Both the position numbers and the translations under genes were made by a program. The notes under the pieces were generated by a model, which worked only from the letters and a program-made list of their open reading frames with translations, had not been told where the DNA came from and made no database searches. DNA of 36,382 bases, taken from a virus. This document shows, piece after piece, positions 20,902-27,478 of this stretch. Numbering within the stretch: position 1 is the stretch's first letter; every line of letters begins with the position of its first letter. The stretch lies in IMG/VR virus record IMGVR_UViG_3300032287_001282, positions 1 through 36,382 of that record. The stretch is one strand, 5' to 3'.

Positions 20902-20903
20902 TA

Positions 20904-20910
20904 CTAAATA
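20904..20910 (+). promoter_or_regulatory. Possible late box facing gp55
   Basis: Plus-strand CTAAATA, the same heptamer found in front of the tape measure, portal and gp67-like genes. It lies back to back with the minus-strand GATAAATA at 20894-20901, about 90 nt upstream of gp55. It would allow late autoregulation of gp55. It is also the loop part of CTACT...AGTAG. Confidence 0.35.
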
Positions 20911-20943
20911 AAGTAGTATTTTTACCCTTTCCATCACAAAATC

Positions 20944-20959
20944 GTTGCTTTTCAGCAAC
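20944..20959 (-). terminator. Weak minus-strand hairpin terminator between gp55 and the baseplate operon
   Basis: On the minus strand GTTGCT-GAAA-AGCAAC forms a 6-bp stem with a GAAA tetraloop, followed by GATTTTGTG. It would stop antisense transcription coming out of the plus-strand block before it reaches the baseplate promoter. The T run is short, so activity is uncertain. Confidence 0.4.
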
Positions 20960-20973
20960 AATAATGATATAAT
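20945..20973 (+). promoter_or_regulatory. Sigma70-type promoter for gp55
   Basis: TTGCTT (20945-20950), a 17-nt spacer and TATAAT (20968-20973, perfect -10) lie 25 nt before the gp55 ATG. This is a standard host-type promoter and fits early or middle expression of the sigma factor and the DNA-processing genes behind it. CGGAGAAC provides the ribosome site. Confidence 0.65.
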
Positions 20974-20998
20974 TATATCAACATAACAACGGAGAACT

Positions 20999-21904
20999 AT
21001 GTCCCTACCATCACGCAAACCTGTCAACTATTTGAATAATAAAGACATTTTAAAAGAAATACATGAAAGTAAGAACGCATATTGTTACTTCACAAAACCA
21101 GAATATCATCGCTATGACTTCATAGTAGACATGCCCCAATCAAGTATTGAGGAAAGTTTAGAATATGCTTTCAAACCAGAAACAATTCAACAAGCAAAAG
21201 AAACACGTGCATTACGTCTTAGCTTAGAACAAGGTAGCAAAGATGCTGTCAGTCCAGACTCAATAGATGTGACAGATTTAGTGTTTAGAGTTATGACTTG
21301 GGATCATGTCCCGGTCGCCCCAAAACAACCCCGCAAAACAGTTAAAAAGAAAACAGCAAAAGACATTTTTGAGTTTGAAGAAGCTGATCCAGATGAGATT
21401 TTTGCTGACTTAGAAGATAACACAACTAAAGCAGAAGTAGATGACATGGTTCATGTCAAAGTTAACTTTCCCCCATTCCAACATTACAAAATTGATTCAA
21501 CTAATACATTTCACTGTGTGGGCAAAAGTCATTGGGAAGGTGATTTAGAAACAGGTTCTTTCAATAAAGACCACGGCACAATTACGAATAAACTTGCCCG
21601 TATGTACATTATGATGTGTGAAAAATACGCAATGAAATATAATTGGCGTGGGTACACATACAATGACGAAATGCGTAACTCAGCTATACTACAATTAACA
21701 TATGTTGGATTACGATTCAATGAAGCAAAATCAGCAAACCCATTCGCTTACTACACAGCCGCTATAACAAATAGTTTCTGCCGTGTACTGAACACAGAAA
21801 AGCGCAATCAAAACATTAGAGATGATATTTTAGAAATTAACGGGCTAAACCCAAGTTGGTCAAGACAAGGTTCTGGATCAAGTTCCACTGTATACGAAGA
21901 ATAA
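20999..21904 (+). CDS. 55: Late-transcription sigma factor gp55-like, with large N-terminal insertion
   Basis: 301 aa, against about 185 in T4. The start (NYLNNKDILKEI, residues 10-21) matches the T4 gp55 N-terminal NYVNNKELLQAI. The sigma region-2-like part is at residues about 194-285: ITNKLARMYIMM, NWRGYTYNDEMRNSAILQL, RFNEAKSANPFAYYTAAITN and a basic RVLNTEKRNQN segment. This corresponds to the polymerase and -10-box binding part of gp55. Between them lie about 165 residues (25-190) that T4 lacks, with a Lys-rich stretch at 111-121 followed by an acidic one (FEFEEADPDEIFADLED). The T4 C-terminal clamp-binding LDFLYE is not visible; the protein ends SSSTVYEE. It should direct RNA polymerase to the ATAAATA/CTAAATA boxes in this window. 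Confidence 0.85.
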   Translation: MSLPSRKPVNYLNNKDILKEIHESKNAYCYFTKPEYHRYDFIVDMPQSSIEESLEYAFKPETIQQAKETRALRLSLEQGSKDAVSPDSIDVTDLVFRVMTWDHVPVAPKQPRKTVKKKTAKDIFEFEEADPDEIFADLEDNTTKAEVDDMVHVKVNFPPFQHYKIDSTNTFHCVGKSHWEGDLETGSFNKDHGTITNKLARMYIMMCEKYAMKYNWRGYTYNDEMRNSAILQLTYVGLRFNEAKSANPFAYYTAAITNSFCRVLNTEKRNQNIRDDILEINGLNPSWSRQGSGSSSTVYEE

Positions 21905-23014
21905 ATGCCAATAGTAAATATAGATTCATTATCACCCAGAAACGGATACAAAACTATTCGCAATTGGGGAGATCGGGACTACTGGTATGTCGTTGCACAA
22001 ATCAACAATGAATTAGTTGTTCCAAATGAAATTGTACATAGTGATTATACTATTGTAGTAAGTACTGATTTTGAAGCCTACCAAAGTATAGTAGGTCAAA
22101 TATATGATGAACTTGTTGTAAAACTTAATATTTTACCAAATAGAATACTTCTGTTAAGTGAGAACCATGATTTAGCAGATGTAATAATTAAAGAAGCAAA
22201 TCAACGAAATAAGGGTCTGATACAGTACGAGTGTACAATGGTATTTGAACTATCTATTAAATTTCAAACCAGTAAATATTATTCCAATCGCAAACATATC
22301 ATCCCCAAAACATCCGCACCTGCAAAGTATTTTTTAAATTTAAACAGAAGATGGAGAATACAACGACCTACATTTGTTGCGTTATTATATGCATCTGGTT
22401 TACAGAATAAGGGCCATATCAGTTTGCCTGTTGGGGACACATTAGATGGTAACGAGTATAATTGGTATACCACTATTGACACTATCACAGAACATATAAA
22501 GAATGATGACCACTTATACAGTTTAATAAAAAATAATTCAAACATAATTAATAATATACCGCCTCTATACTTAGATACGAATAAGTTAGATGTAAATAGA
22601 GTAAGATTATATTATGATGACATTGACCACAATGATACCACAAAATTATACAATGATACTGCATTTAGTATAGTCAATGAAACTTTTTTCTTTGAGAACA
22701 AAGGTAGATTCTTATCTGAAAAAACATTTAAGCCAATGACATATTATCACCCATTCATATTAATTACCGAGCCATTTTCATTAGAACTGTTACGTGATTT
22801 AGGTTATAAAACTTTTGAACCATTTATTGATGAAAGGTATGATAGAGAGTTAGACAATGCTAAACGGATGCGTATGATATTACAAGAAGTAGAAAGGTTA
22901 TGCAAAATGAATACTGTTGAAATGAATCAATTTTTAAAAAACGTTGCACCCATAACTGAATACAACTTCAAACGATTAGTTACAAACAAATCACATTCAT
23001 ATAAAATACTTTAA
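21905..23014 (+). CDS. Glycosyltransferase-like protein, exact family uncertain
   Basis: 369 aa; its ATG directly follows the gp55 stop, so the two are co-transcribed and probably translationally coupled. The C-terminal third contains FFENKGRFLSEKTFKPMTYY followed by HPFILITEPFSLELLRDLGY and KTFEPFIDERYD. I recognise this pattern (SEKT-x-KP, HPF, LGYKTF, IDE-x-YD) from proteins in phages and large viruses annotated as exostosin- or fucosyltransferase-like, so a nucleotide-sugar-binding half is plausible. The N-terminal half (residues 1-200) has no motif I can name. No signal peptide or membrane segment is seen. A role in glycosylating virion proteins, phage DNA or host surface is inference only. 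Its place between sigma factor and recombination genes suggests expression before late genes. Confidence 0.5.
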   Translation: MPIVNIDSLSPRNGYKTIRNWGDRDYWYVVAQINNELVVPNEIVHSDYTIVVSTDFEAYQSIVGQIYDELVVKLNILPNRILLLSENHDLADVIIKEANQRNKGLIQYECTMVFELSIKFQTSKYYSNRKHIIPKTSAPAKYFLNLNRRWRIQRPTFVALLYASGLQNKGHISLPVGDTLDGNEYNWYTTIDTITEHIKNDDHLYSLIKNNSNIINNIPPLYLDTNKLDVNRVRLYYDDIDHNDTTKLYNDTAFSIVNETFFFENKGRFLSEKTFKPMTYYHPFILITEPFSLELLRDLGYKTFEPFIDERYDRELDNAKRMRMILQEVERLCKMNTVEMNQFLKNVAPITEYNFKRLVTNKSHSYKIL

Positions 23015-23023
23015 CCATAACTG

Positions 23024-23052
23024 TTTACTTTGACAGTTCTAATTGATACAAT
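23024..23052 (+). promoter_or_regulatory. Possible promoter in front of gp47
   Basis: TTTACT, a 17-nt spacer and TACAAT end 6 nt before the gp47 ATG. A better -35 (TTGACA at 23030) has only 11 nt of spacing. Transcription from TACAAT would start about at the ATG, and no ribosome site is visible, so a leaderless message is possible. Evidence is weak. Confidence 0.3.
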
Positions 23053-23058
23053 AACAAC

Positions 23059-24075
23059 ATGAGTAACCTATTTAAAAAAGCCGCTGTATTCACCGACATT
23101 CATTTTGGTTTGAAGTCAAACAGCTTACAACATAACCAAGACTGTGCCAATTTTGTAGATTGGTTCATTAAAAAAGCAAAGAGTGAAGGATGTGAAACCT
23201 GTTTCTTCTTGGGCGATTATAACCACCATCGTGCAAGTATTAATATTCACACACTACAATTTGGATTGCAAGCATTGGAGAAACTAAGTGCTAACTTTGA
23301 TACTGTATATTTTATACCAGGCAATCACGATCTTTATTATCGTGACCGTAGGGACATTCATAGTGTTGAGTGGGCTAAACATTTACCAAACGTTAAAATC
23401 GTCAACGACTTCTTCCATCAAGGAGATGTAGTTATTGCCCCGTGGCTTGTGCATGATGACTATAAGAAACTACAAAAGATGAGCGGTAAATACATGTTTG
23501 GACATTTAGAATTACCTCGCTTCTATATGAATGCTATGGTAGAGATGCCCGATCATGGTGAAATCTCAGAAGAACACATGACTGGGTTTGAAAAAGTATT
23601 CAGTGGTCACTTTCACAAACGACAATCTCGTAAGAATATTTGGTATATCGGCAATGCTTTCCCGCATAACTATGCAGATGCAGGTGATGATGCACGTGGT
23701 ATGATGATATTAGAATGGGGCAGTGAGCCAGTATTTCATTCATGGCCAAGACAACCAATCTATCGTGTACATAAACTATCAGATATTTTAGAAAACCCAG
23801 AGGGCTATCTTTTAATTGATAGTCATGTTAGAGTACATCTTGACATTGATATTAGCTATGAAGAAGCTAACTTCATTCGTGAAACACTAATACCAGAACA
23901 CAAATTAAGAGAAATGACATTAATTCCAATGAAGGGCGAAGCTGTTGAGCAAGGTCAGAACGGTGACGGGCTACGATTTGAATCAGTAGACCAAATTATC
24001 ATTGACCAAATTAACGCCATCGAATCAAATAGTTTTGATAAGAAAATACTATTGGACATTTACAATACCCTATGA
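23059..24075 (+). CDS. 47: Recombination endonuclease subunit gp47 (SbcD/Mre11 family)
   Basis: 338 aa, the same size as T4 gp47 (339). The metallophosphoesterase motifs appear in order: FTDIHFG (D13, H15), LGDYNHH (D53, N55), IPGNHD (N89, H90, D91) and SGHFHKRQ (H184, H186). These residues bind the two Mn ions. With gp46 it forms the nuclease that resects DNA ends to make 3' single strands for recombination-dependent replication and takes part in host DNA breakdown. Its stop overlaps the gp46 start by 4 nt (ATGA), the usual coupling for this complex. No Shine-Dalgarno sequence is visible in front of the ATG. Confidence 0.95.
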   Translation: MSNLFKKAAVFTDIHFGLKSNSLQHNQDCANFVDWFIKKAKSEGCETCFFLGDYNHHRASINIHTLQFGLQALEKLSANFDTVYFIPGNHDLYYRDRRDIHSVEWAKHLPNVKIVNDFFHQGDVVIAPWLVHDDYKKLQKMSGKYMFGHLELPRFYMNAMVEMPDHGEISEEHMTGFEKVFSGHFHKRQSRKNIWYIGNAFPHNYADAGDDARGMMILEWGSEPVFHSWPRQPIYRVHKLSDILENPEGYLLIDSHVRVHLDIDISYEEANFIRETLIPEHKLREMTLIPMKGEAVEQGQNGDGLRFESVDQIIIDQINAIESNSFDKKILLDIYNTL

Positions 24076-26144
24076 TTACACTAAAGAATATTACATTACG
24101 AAACTTTCTATCAATCGGACAAGTAACACAAGCAGTAGACTTTGACAAAAAAGATTTAACACTTATTCTAGGTGAGAACTTAGACTTAGGTGGTGATGGT
24201 GCTCGTAATGGTACAGGTAAGACAACCCTTATTCAGGGCCTTAGCTATGCCTTGTTTGGTGTACCAATAAATGACATTCGCAAAGATAACTTAGTCAATC
24301 GTACAAACGGTAAGGCTATGATGGTCACACTTGAATTCAATGTCAATGGTACTGAGTACAAGATTGAACGTGGTCGTAAGCCAAACATTCTGAAATTTTA
24401 TGTAAACAATGTACAAGAAAAAGGTTCGGAAGATCAACAAGGTGAGAACAAAGAAACACAAGCGGCTATTGAGCGTGTGTTGAACATGACACCTGAAATG
24501 TTCCGTCATATCGTTGTACTCAATACTTATAGTCAACCATTCTTAGCCTTAAAGAACAACGAACAAAAAGATATCATTGAACAATTACTTGGTATCACCT
24601 TACTTTCAGAGAAAGCTGAAGTTGTTAAAGAACTAATTCGTAATAGCAAAGATGATATTCAACAAGAAGAATTTCGTGTTAAAGCTATCGAAGAAGCCAA
24701 CAAACGTGTTAAAGAACAAATCGATGCTATCAAGCGTAGACAAACACTATGGCTAAAGAAACATGATGAAGATTTAGCTAACTATGCATTAGAATATGAT
24801 GAGTTACTAAAAATTGATATTGATAGTGAATTACTAGCGCACAAAGATTTAGTTGTTTGGAATAAACAAAAAGAACAACAAGACACTTACAATGCGTTAG
24901 TTGCCCGTTCTACTGCTTGGCAACAAAAACACGATACTGATGTTTCAATAGCACATAAGGCTTACTTACTTAAAAATGAGTATGATATTGAGTCTGAATT
25001 ACAAGCGTGGACTAATCTAAAAGAGTGGTTGCATGATGAGTCAGAACAAAAATCTATAGCAACAATAATTGATACCCTAACCAAAAGTATCACAAAAGAA
25101 AAAAAATTAATTGATAAATTGGAACGGGAAGTTAAAGAACTAGAAGATCATAAGTGTTATGCTTGTGGTCAAGACTTCCACGATGCAAAGCATGAACAAG
25201 TTATGCAAGAAAAGGCTATGTTACTTGAAGGTGCTAAAGCTGATTTGCTAACATACGAAACACAACTAGCAATCAACAAGTCTTTAGTTAAAGAGTTAGG
25301 CGTTAAGCCTACCCCATCATATAAAAATGAAGCAGAAGCTATTCGTCATAGCGGTGACGTGGCTAACTTGAAGAAAGTTTGGGAAGATAAGAAACAAGAA
25401 TCTAATCCATTTAGTGACCAACTAAGTGAATTGACCCCTATTACTTTAGGTCAACAACCTGTTACTCATTATGATACTGAACGTGAAGCTGTTGAGCATC
25501 GCGGTAGAGTAAGTGCAATACTACAACAGATTCAAACTAAAGCAGAAGAAACTGACCCATACGCAGAACAAGTATATGATATGGAAAGTCAAGCGTTACA
25601 AGCAATTGACTTTGAAGCAATTAATAAATTGACAAAGACAATGGAGCATCAAAAGTTCTTGCTTGACTTGTTAACTAGCAAAGACAGTTTTGTTCGTAAG
25701 AAGATCATTGACCAAAACTTAAGTTACTTAAACGCACGATTGACACATTACTTAGATAAGATTGGTTTACCACATAATGTCGTCTTTAAAAATGATTTAC
25801 AAGTTGAAATTACTGAGTTGGGTCGTGAACTTGACTTTGACAACTTAAGTCGTGGAGAACGCAATCGTTTGATTCTAGGATTGAGTTTTGCTTTCCGTGA
25901 TGTATGGGAGAACTTATATGCTCCGATCAACACATTGTTTATTGACGAACTGATTGACTCAGGCTTAGATACACAAGGTGTTGAGAACAGTTTAGCAATA
26001 TTAAAAGACATGAGCCGTCGTAGACATAAATCTATTTGGCTTGTATCACATAGAGAAGAACTAGCTGGTCGTGTACCAAACGTATTGAAAGTTGTTAAAG
26101 AAAACGGCTTTACAAGTTACGCCACAACGACAGATATAGAATAA
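24072..26144 (+). CDS. 46: Recombination endonuclease subunit gp46 (SbcC/Rad50 family ATPase)
   Basis: 690 aa, longer than T4 gp46 (560) through a larger coiled-coil. Walker A is ARNGTGKTT at residues 44-52. A coiled-coil rich in Lys/Glu/Gln surrounds a zinc-hook CYAC (C362, C365). The ABC signature LSRGER is at 592-597, Walker B TLFIDEL at about 620 followed by the D-loop SGLD, and the H-loop VSHREEL near the end. The protein is the ATP-driven clamp of the gp46/47 end-resection complex and dimerises through the zinc hook. It overlaps gp47 by 4 nt. A complete set of motifs argues for a functional protein. Confidence 0.95.
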   Translation: MITLKNITLRNFLSIGQVTQAVDFDKKDLTLILGENLDLGGDGARNGTGKTTLIQGLSYALFGVPINDIRKDNLVNRTNGKAMMVTLEFNVNGTEYKIERGRKPNILKFYVNNVQEKGSEDQQGENKETQAAIERVLNMTPEMFRHIVVLNTYSQPFLALKNNEQKDIIEQLLGITLLSEKAEVVKELIRNSKDDIQQEEFRVKAIEEANKRVKEQIDAIKRRQTLWLKKHDEDLANYALEYDELLKIDIDSELLAHKDLVVWNKQKEQQDTYNALVARSTAWQQKHDTDVSIAHKAYLLKNEYDIESELQAWTNLKEWLHDESEQKSIATIIDTLTKSITKEKKLIDKLEREVKELEDHKCYACGQDFHDAKHEQVMQEKAMLLEGAKADLLTYETQLAINKSLVKELGVKPTPSYKNEAEAIRHSGDVANLKKVWEDKKQESNPFSDQLSELTPITLGQQPVTHYDTEREAVEHRGRVSAILQQIQTKAEETDPYAEQVYDMESQALQAIDFEAINKLTKTMEHQKFLLDLLTSKDSFVRKKIIDQNLSYLNARLTHYLDKIGLPHNVVFKNDLQVEITELGRELDFDNLSRGERNRLILGLSFAFRDVWENLYAPINTLFIDELIDSGLDTQGVENSLAILKDMSRRRHKSIWLVSHREELAGRVPNVLKVVKENGFTSYATTTDIE

Positions 26145-26178
26145 TTTTAAAGAGCCTCAAATAGACATAAGTAATAGT

Positions 26179-26739
26179 ATGCCAAGTCCACAGAAAAACA
26201 AAGGTTCCGGTTTTGAGCGAGAAATCGCTAAATATCTCTCAGAGAAGTACAATGAATCATTCATTCGTGCTCCCGGTTCAGGTGCTTATGTGGGAGGGAA
26301 GAATCAAACTCGCAAAGAAGTTTTACATGAAGGTCAGATCCGCTCATTCAAGGGCGATGTTGTACCCGGTCAATCATTTAAAAAAATGAATATCGAATGT
26401 AAATTTTATGCAGACTTCCCGTTTCATCTATTACTTACAGGGGAATGTAAAGTTATAGATGGTTGGCTAGACCAACTCATGGACGTAGCTGATCCAGATG
26501 ACATAAACATATTGTTTATGAAGTTTAACCGTAAGGGTCGTTATGTTTGCGTTCAAAGCAAACTAACATGGGTTGCAGACAACTTTGTTTATTACACATC
26601 ACAAAAACAAGGAGACTGGACAATTTTCGAATTTGATAGTTTCTTTCATTTCAACACCGAGTTATTAAAAACATATTCAAGCACAATAGACACCAAGTCA
26701 ACACAAGCTGAAAATTCCCTATTAACAATCAACATTTAA
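26179..26739 (+). CDS. PD-(D/E)XK nuclease, Holliday-junction-resolvase-like
   Basis: 186 aa. The N-terminus (NKGSGFEREIAKYL, E13) and RAPGSGAY (30-37) followed by GDVV (D60) and NIECKFY (E73, K75) reproduce the active-site layout of archaeal-type Hjc and related PD-(D/E)XK nucleases: an early Glu, a conserved Arg-x-x-x-Ser-Gly, then D and E-x-K. It is therefore probably a metal-dependent nuclease that cuts branched DNA. In T4 the resolvase gene 49 (an unrelated HNH-type enzyme) lies between genes 55 and 47/46, and here this gene follows 55-47-46, which suggests non-orthologous replacement. The C-terminal 50 residues are Ser/Thr-rich. A restriction-like nuclease of other function is the main alternative. 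The start is 34 nt after the gp46 stop with no clear ribosome site. Confidence 0.7.
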   Translation: MPSPQKNKGSGFEREIAKYLSEKYNESFIRAPGSGAYVGGKNQTRKEVLHEGQIRSFKGDVVPGQSFKKMNIECKFYADFPFHLLLTGECKVIDGWLDQLMDVADPDDINILFMKFNRKGRYVCVQSKLTWVADNFVYYTSQKQGDWTIFEFDSFFHFNTELLKTYSSTIDTKSTQAENSLLTINI

Positions 26740-27064
26740 GTATTTTAAAATTAGTTGTCTCCGTTGGGAGACCTCCTTGAAGAAGCCTGAAAGATGGCGG
26801 ATGGATCTGGAGCAAGCATGAATAGCGATATTCATGGGTATACCGAGAGGGCAATCGGCAAAGCGAACCCTCAACAAGTCTATTGATATTTTATCTTGAT
26901 TTAATAGAATGTGCGTTGCTGAAGAATTGTTTAAGTACAATAGCTTCACTACAATCCCGTAATAACTTTACAGAGCAACCGGTAGCAGTTAGTGTCAGAA
27001 ATAGGCGACTAACTGGGGAAAAGATAACACTGGATGACGGTCATGGCAAACATACCTTTCCCAT

Positions 27065-27088
27065 TGGTAGTGCAAATTTGCACTACCA
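27065..27088. repeat. Perfect 24-nt palindrome
   Basis: TGGTAGTGCAAA followed by its exact reverse complement TTTGCACTACCA. It could be a stem-loop in either transcript or a binding site for a dimeric protein. There is no T run beside it, so it is not a simple terminator. Confidence 0.8.
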
Positions 27089-27153
27089 TGGCTTCTAATC
27101 GGCAATATATCCCATTAACAATTAGAATAAAAACAATAGATTACCGTAAGAAA

Positions 27154-27196
27154 TAAGAACGAACGAAGTGAGTTCTTAGATGAACGAAGTTCATCT
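27154..27196. terminator. Tandem hairpins, possible bidirectional terminator
   Basis: TAAGAAC...GTTCTTA (27154-27178) is followed at once by AGATGAAC-GAA-GTTCATCT (27178-27196). Both contain GAACGAAG. They sit between converging transcripts of the nuclease gene and the gp26 region. The T runs are short (TTT on plus, TTATTT on minus), so they may equally be stems of the candidate RNA. Confidence 0.35.
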
Positions 27197-27241
27197 TTAA
27201 TAGAGAAACCCGATGTGATAAATGAATAATTACGGATTTGA

Positions 27242-27418
27242 TTAGAAGAACGGCATTTGCGTTTTCTTAGTAGTTTCCAAATTACTTTCAATCAATTTGT
27301 TTATCATTGATCTTTCCTCATAGGACATGTTAAGTACATCGGTGTATTGTACACCTCCCCTCATGTACCAAGTTAGTGTAAGCGCAGACTTTTTAATTTC
27401 TGCACTTTCCTTGTCCAT
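27242..27418 (-). CDS. Small tail-assembly (gp51-like?) protein, probably a -1 frameshift extension of gp26
   Basis: The frame is open from the gp26 slippery site (27478) to the stop at 27242. The first ATG gives 58 aa (MDKESAEIKKSAL start), but there is no ribosome site for it and no other usual start codon upstream. The 18 residues before the ATG (RLRLLHLNPEGVQKLIEN) look like normal helical coding sequence. The conserved-looking core is LTLTWYMRGGVQYTDVLNMS, then YEERSMINKLIE and a TTKKTQMPFF C-terminus, a pattern I recall from small proteins beside gp26 in T4-like marine phages. Read through the frameshift it adds 76 aa to gp26, giving a 350-aa product. The gp51 label is by position only. 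Confidence 0.65.
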   Translation of the reverse strand: MDKESAEIKKSALTLTWYMRGGVQYTDVLNMSYEERSMINKLIESNLETTKKTQMPFF

Positions 27419-27429
27419 ATTTTCAATCA

Positions 27430-27478
27430 GCTTTTGAACACCCTCAGGGTTTAGGTGTAAAAGCCTTAACCGAAAAAA
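27430..27478 (-). promoter_or_regulatory. Programmed -1 ribosomal frameshift signal
   Basis: Minus strand: slippery heptamer T TTT TTC (27478-27472) in the gp26 reading phase (GAT TTT TTC GGT TAA), one sense codon before the stop. It is followed by a 7-nt spacer GGTTAAG (27471-27465) and a stem of GCTTTTACACC (27464-27454) with GGTGT (2742 to 27438 side, i.e. 27442-27438) and AAAAGC (27435-27430), with a 2-nt bulge and an 11-nt loop. The -1 frame has a TGA just before the heptamer and then stays open for 76 codons. Confidence 0.7.

Larger units (their letters stand above)
26745..27250 (+). ncRNA. Candidate large structured non-coding RNA in a 500-nt gene-free gap
   Basis: Between the nuclease gene (+) and the gp51-like ORF (-) there is no convincing gene, but the plus strand can fold extensively. 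5' part: GTCTCC-GTTG-GGAGAC (26757-26772); CATGAATA-GCGA-TATTCATG (26817-26836, GNRA loop); an H-type pseudoknot in which CCGA (26843-26846) pairs with TCGG (26855-26858) while the enclosed GAGGG (26847-26851) pairs with CCCTC (26868-26872). Middle: GTTGCT (26915-26920) with AGCAAC (26974-26979), enclosing a GAAG/ATTGT...ACAAT/CTTC hairpin; CAGTTAGT (26986-26993) with ACTAACTG (27008-27015). 3' part: nested CTTCTAATC (27092-27100)/GATTAGAAG (27240-27248) and CCGTAA (27144-27149)/TTACGG (27230-27235), enclosing two hairpins. The GNRA loop orientation favours the plus strand. I could not match it to a known family. Boundaries are approximate. Confidence 0.45.

Noticed and set aside
26990-27032. 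Group I intron core
   Set aside because: AGTGT...AAAAGATA-ACACT resembles a P7-J8/7-P7' arrangement, but I cannot find matching P3 or P4-P6 elements, and there is no interrupted gene: the flanking genes converge from opposite strands.
26883-27098. A 71-codon plus-strand frame and a 75-codon minus-strand frame (26722-26949) in the gene-free gap
   Set aside because: Neither has a ribosome site or a recognisable motif, and both run through strong hairpins and, for the first, the 24-nt palindrome. Structured RNA explains the region better.
26740-27241. tRNA genes or CRISPR repeats in the largest gap
   Set aside because: No T-loop consensus, cloverleaf or regularly spaced repeat was found; the repeated GAACGAAG occurs only within two adjacent hairpins.
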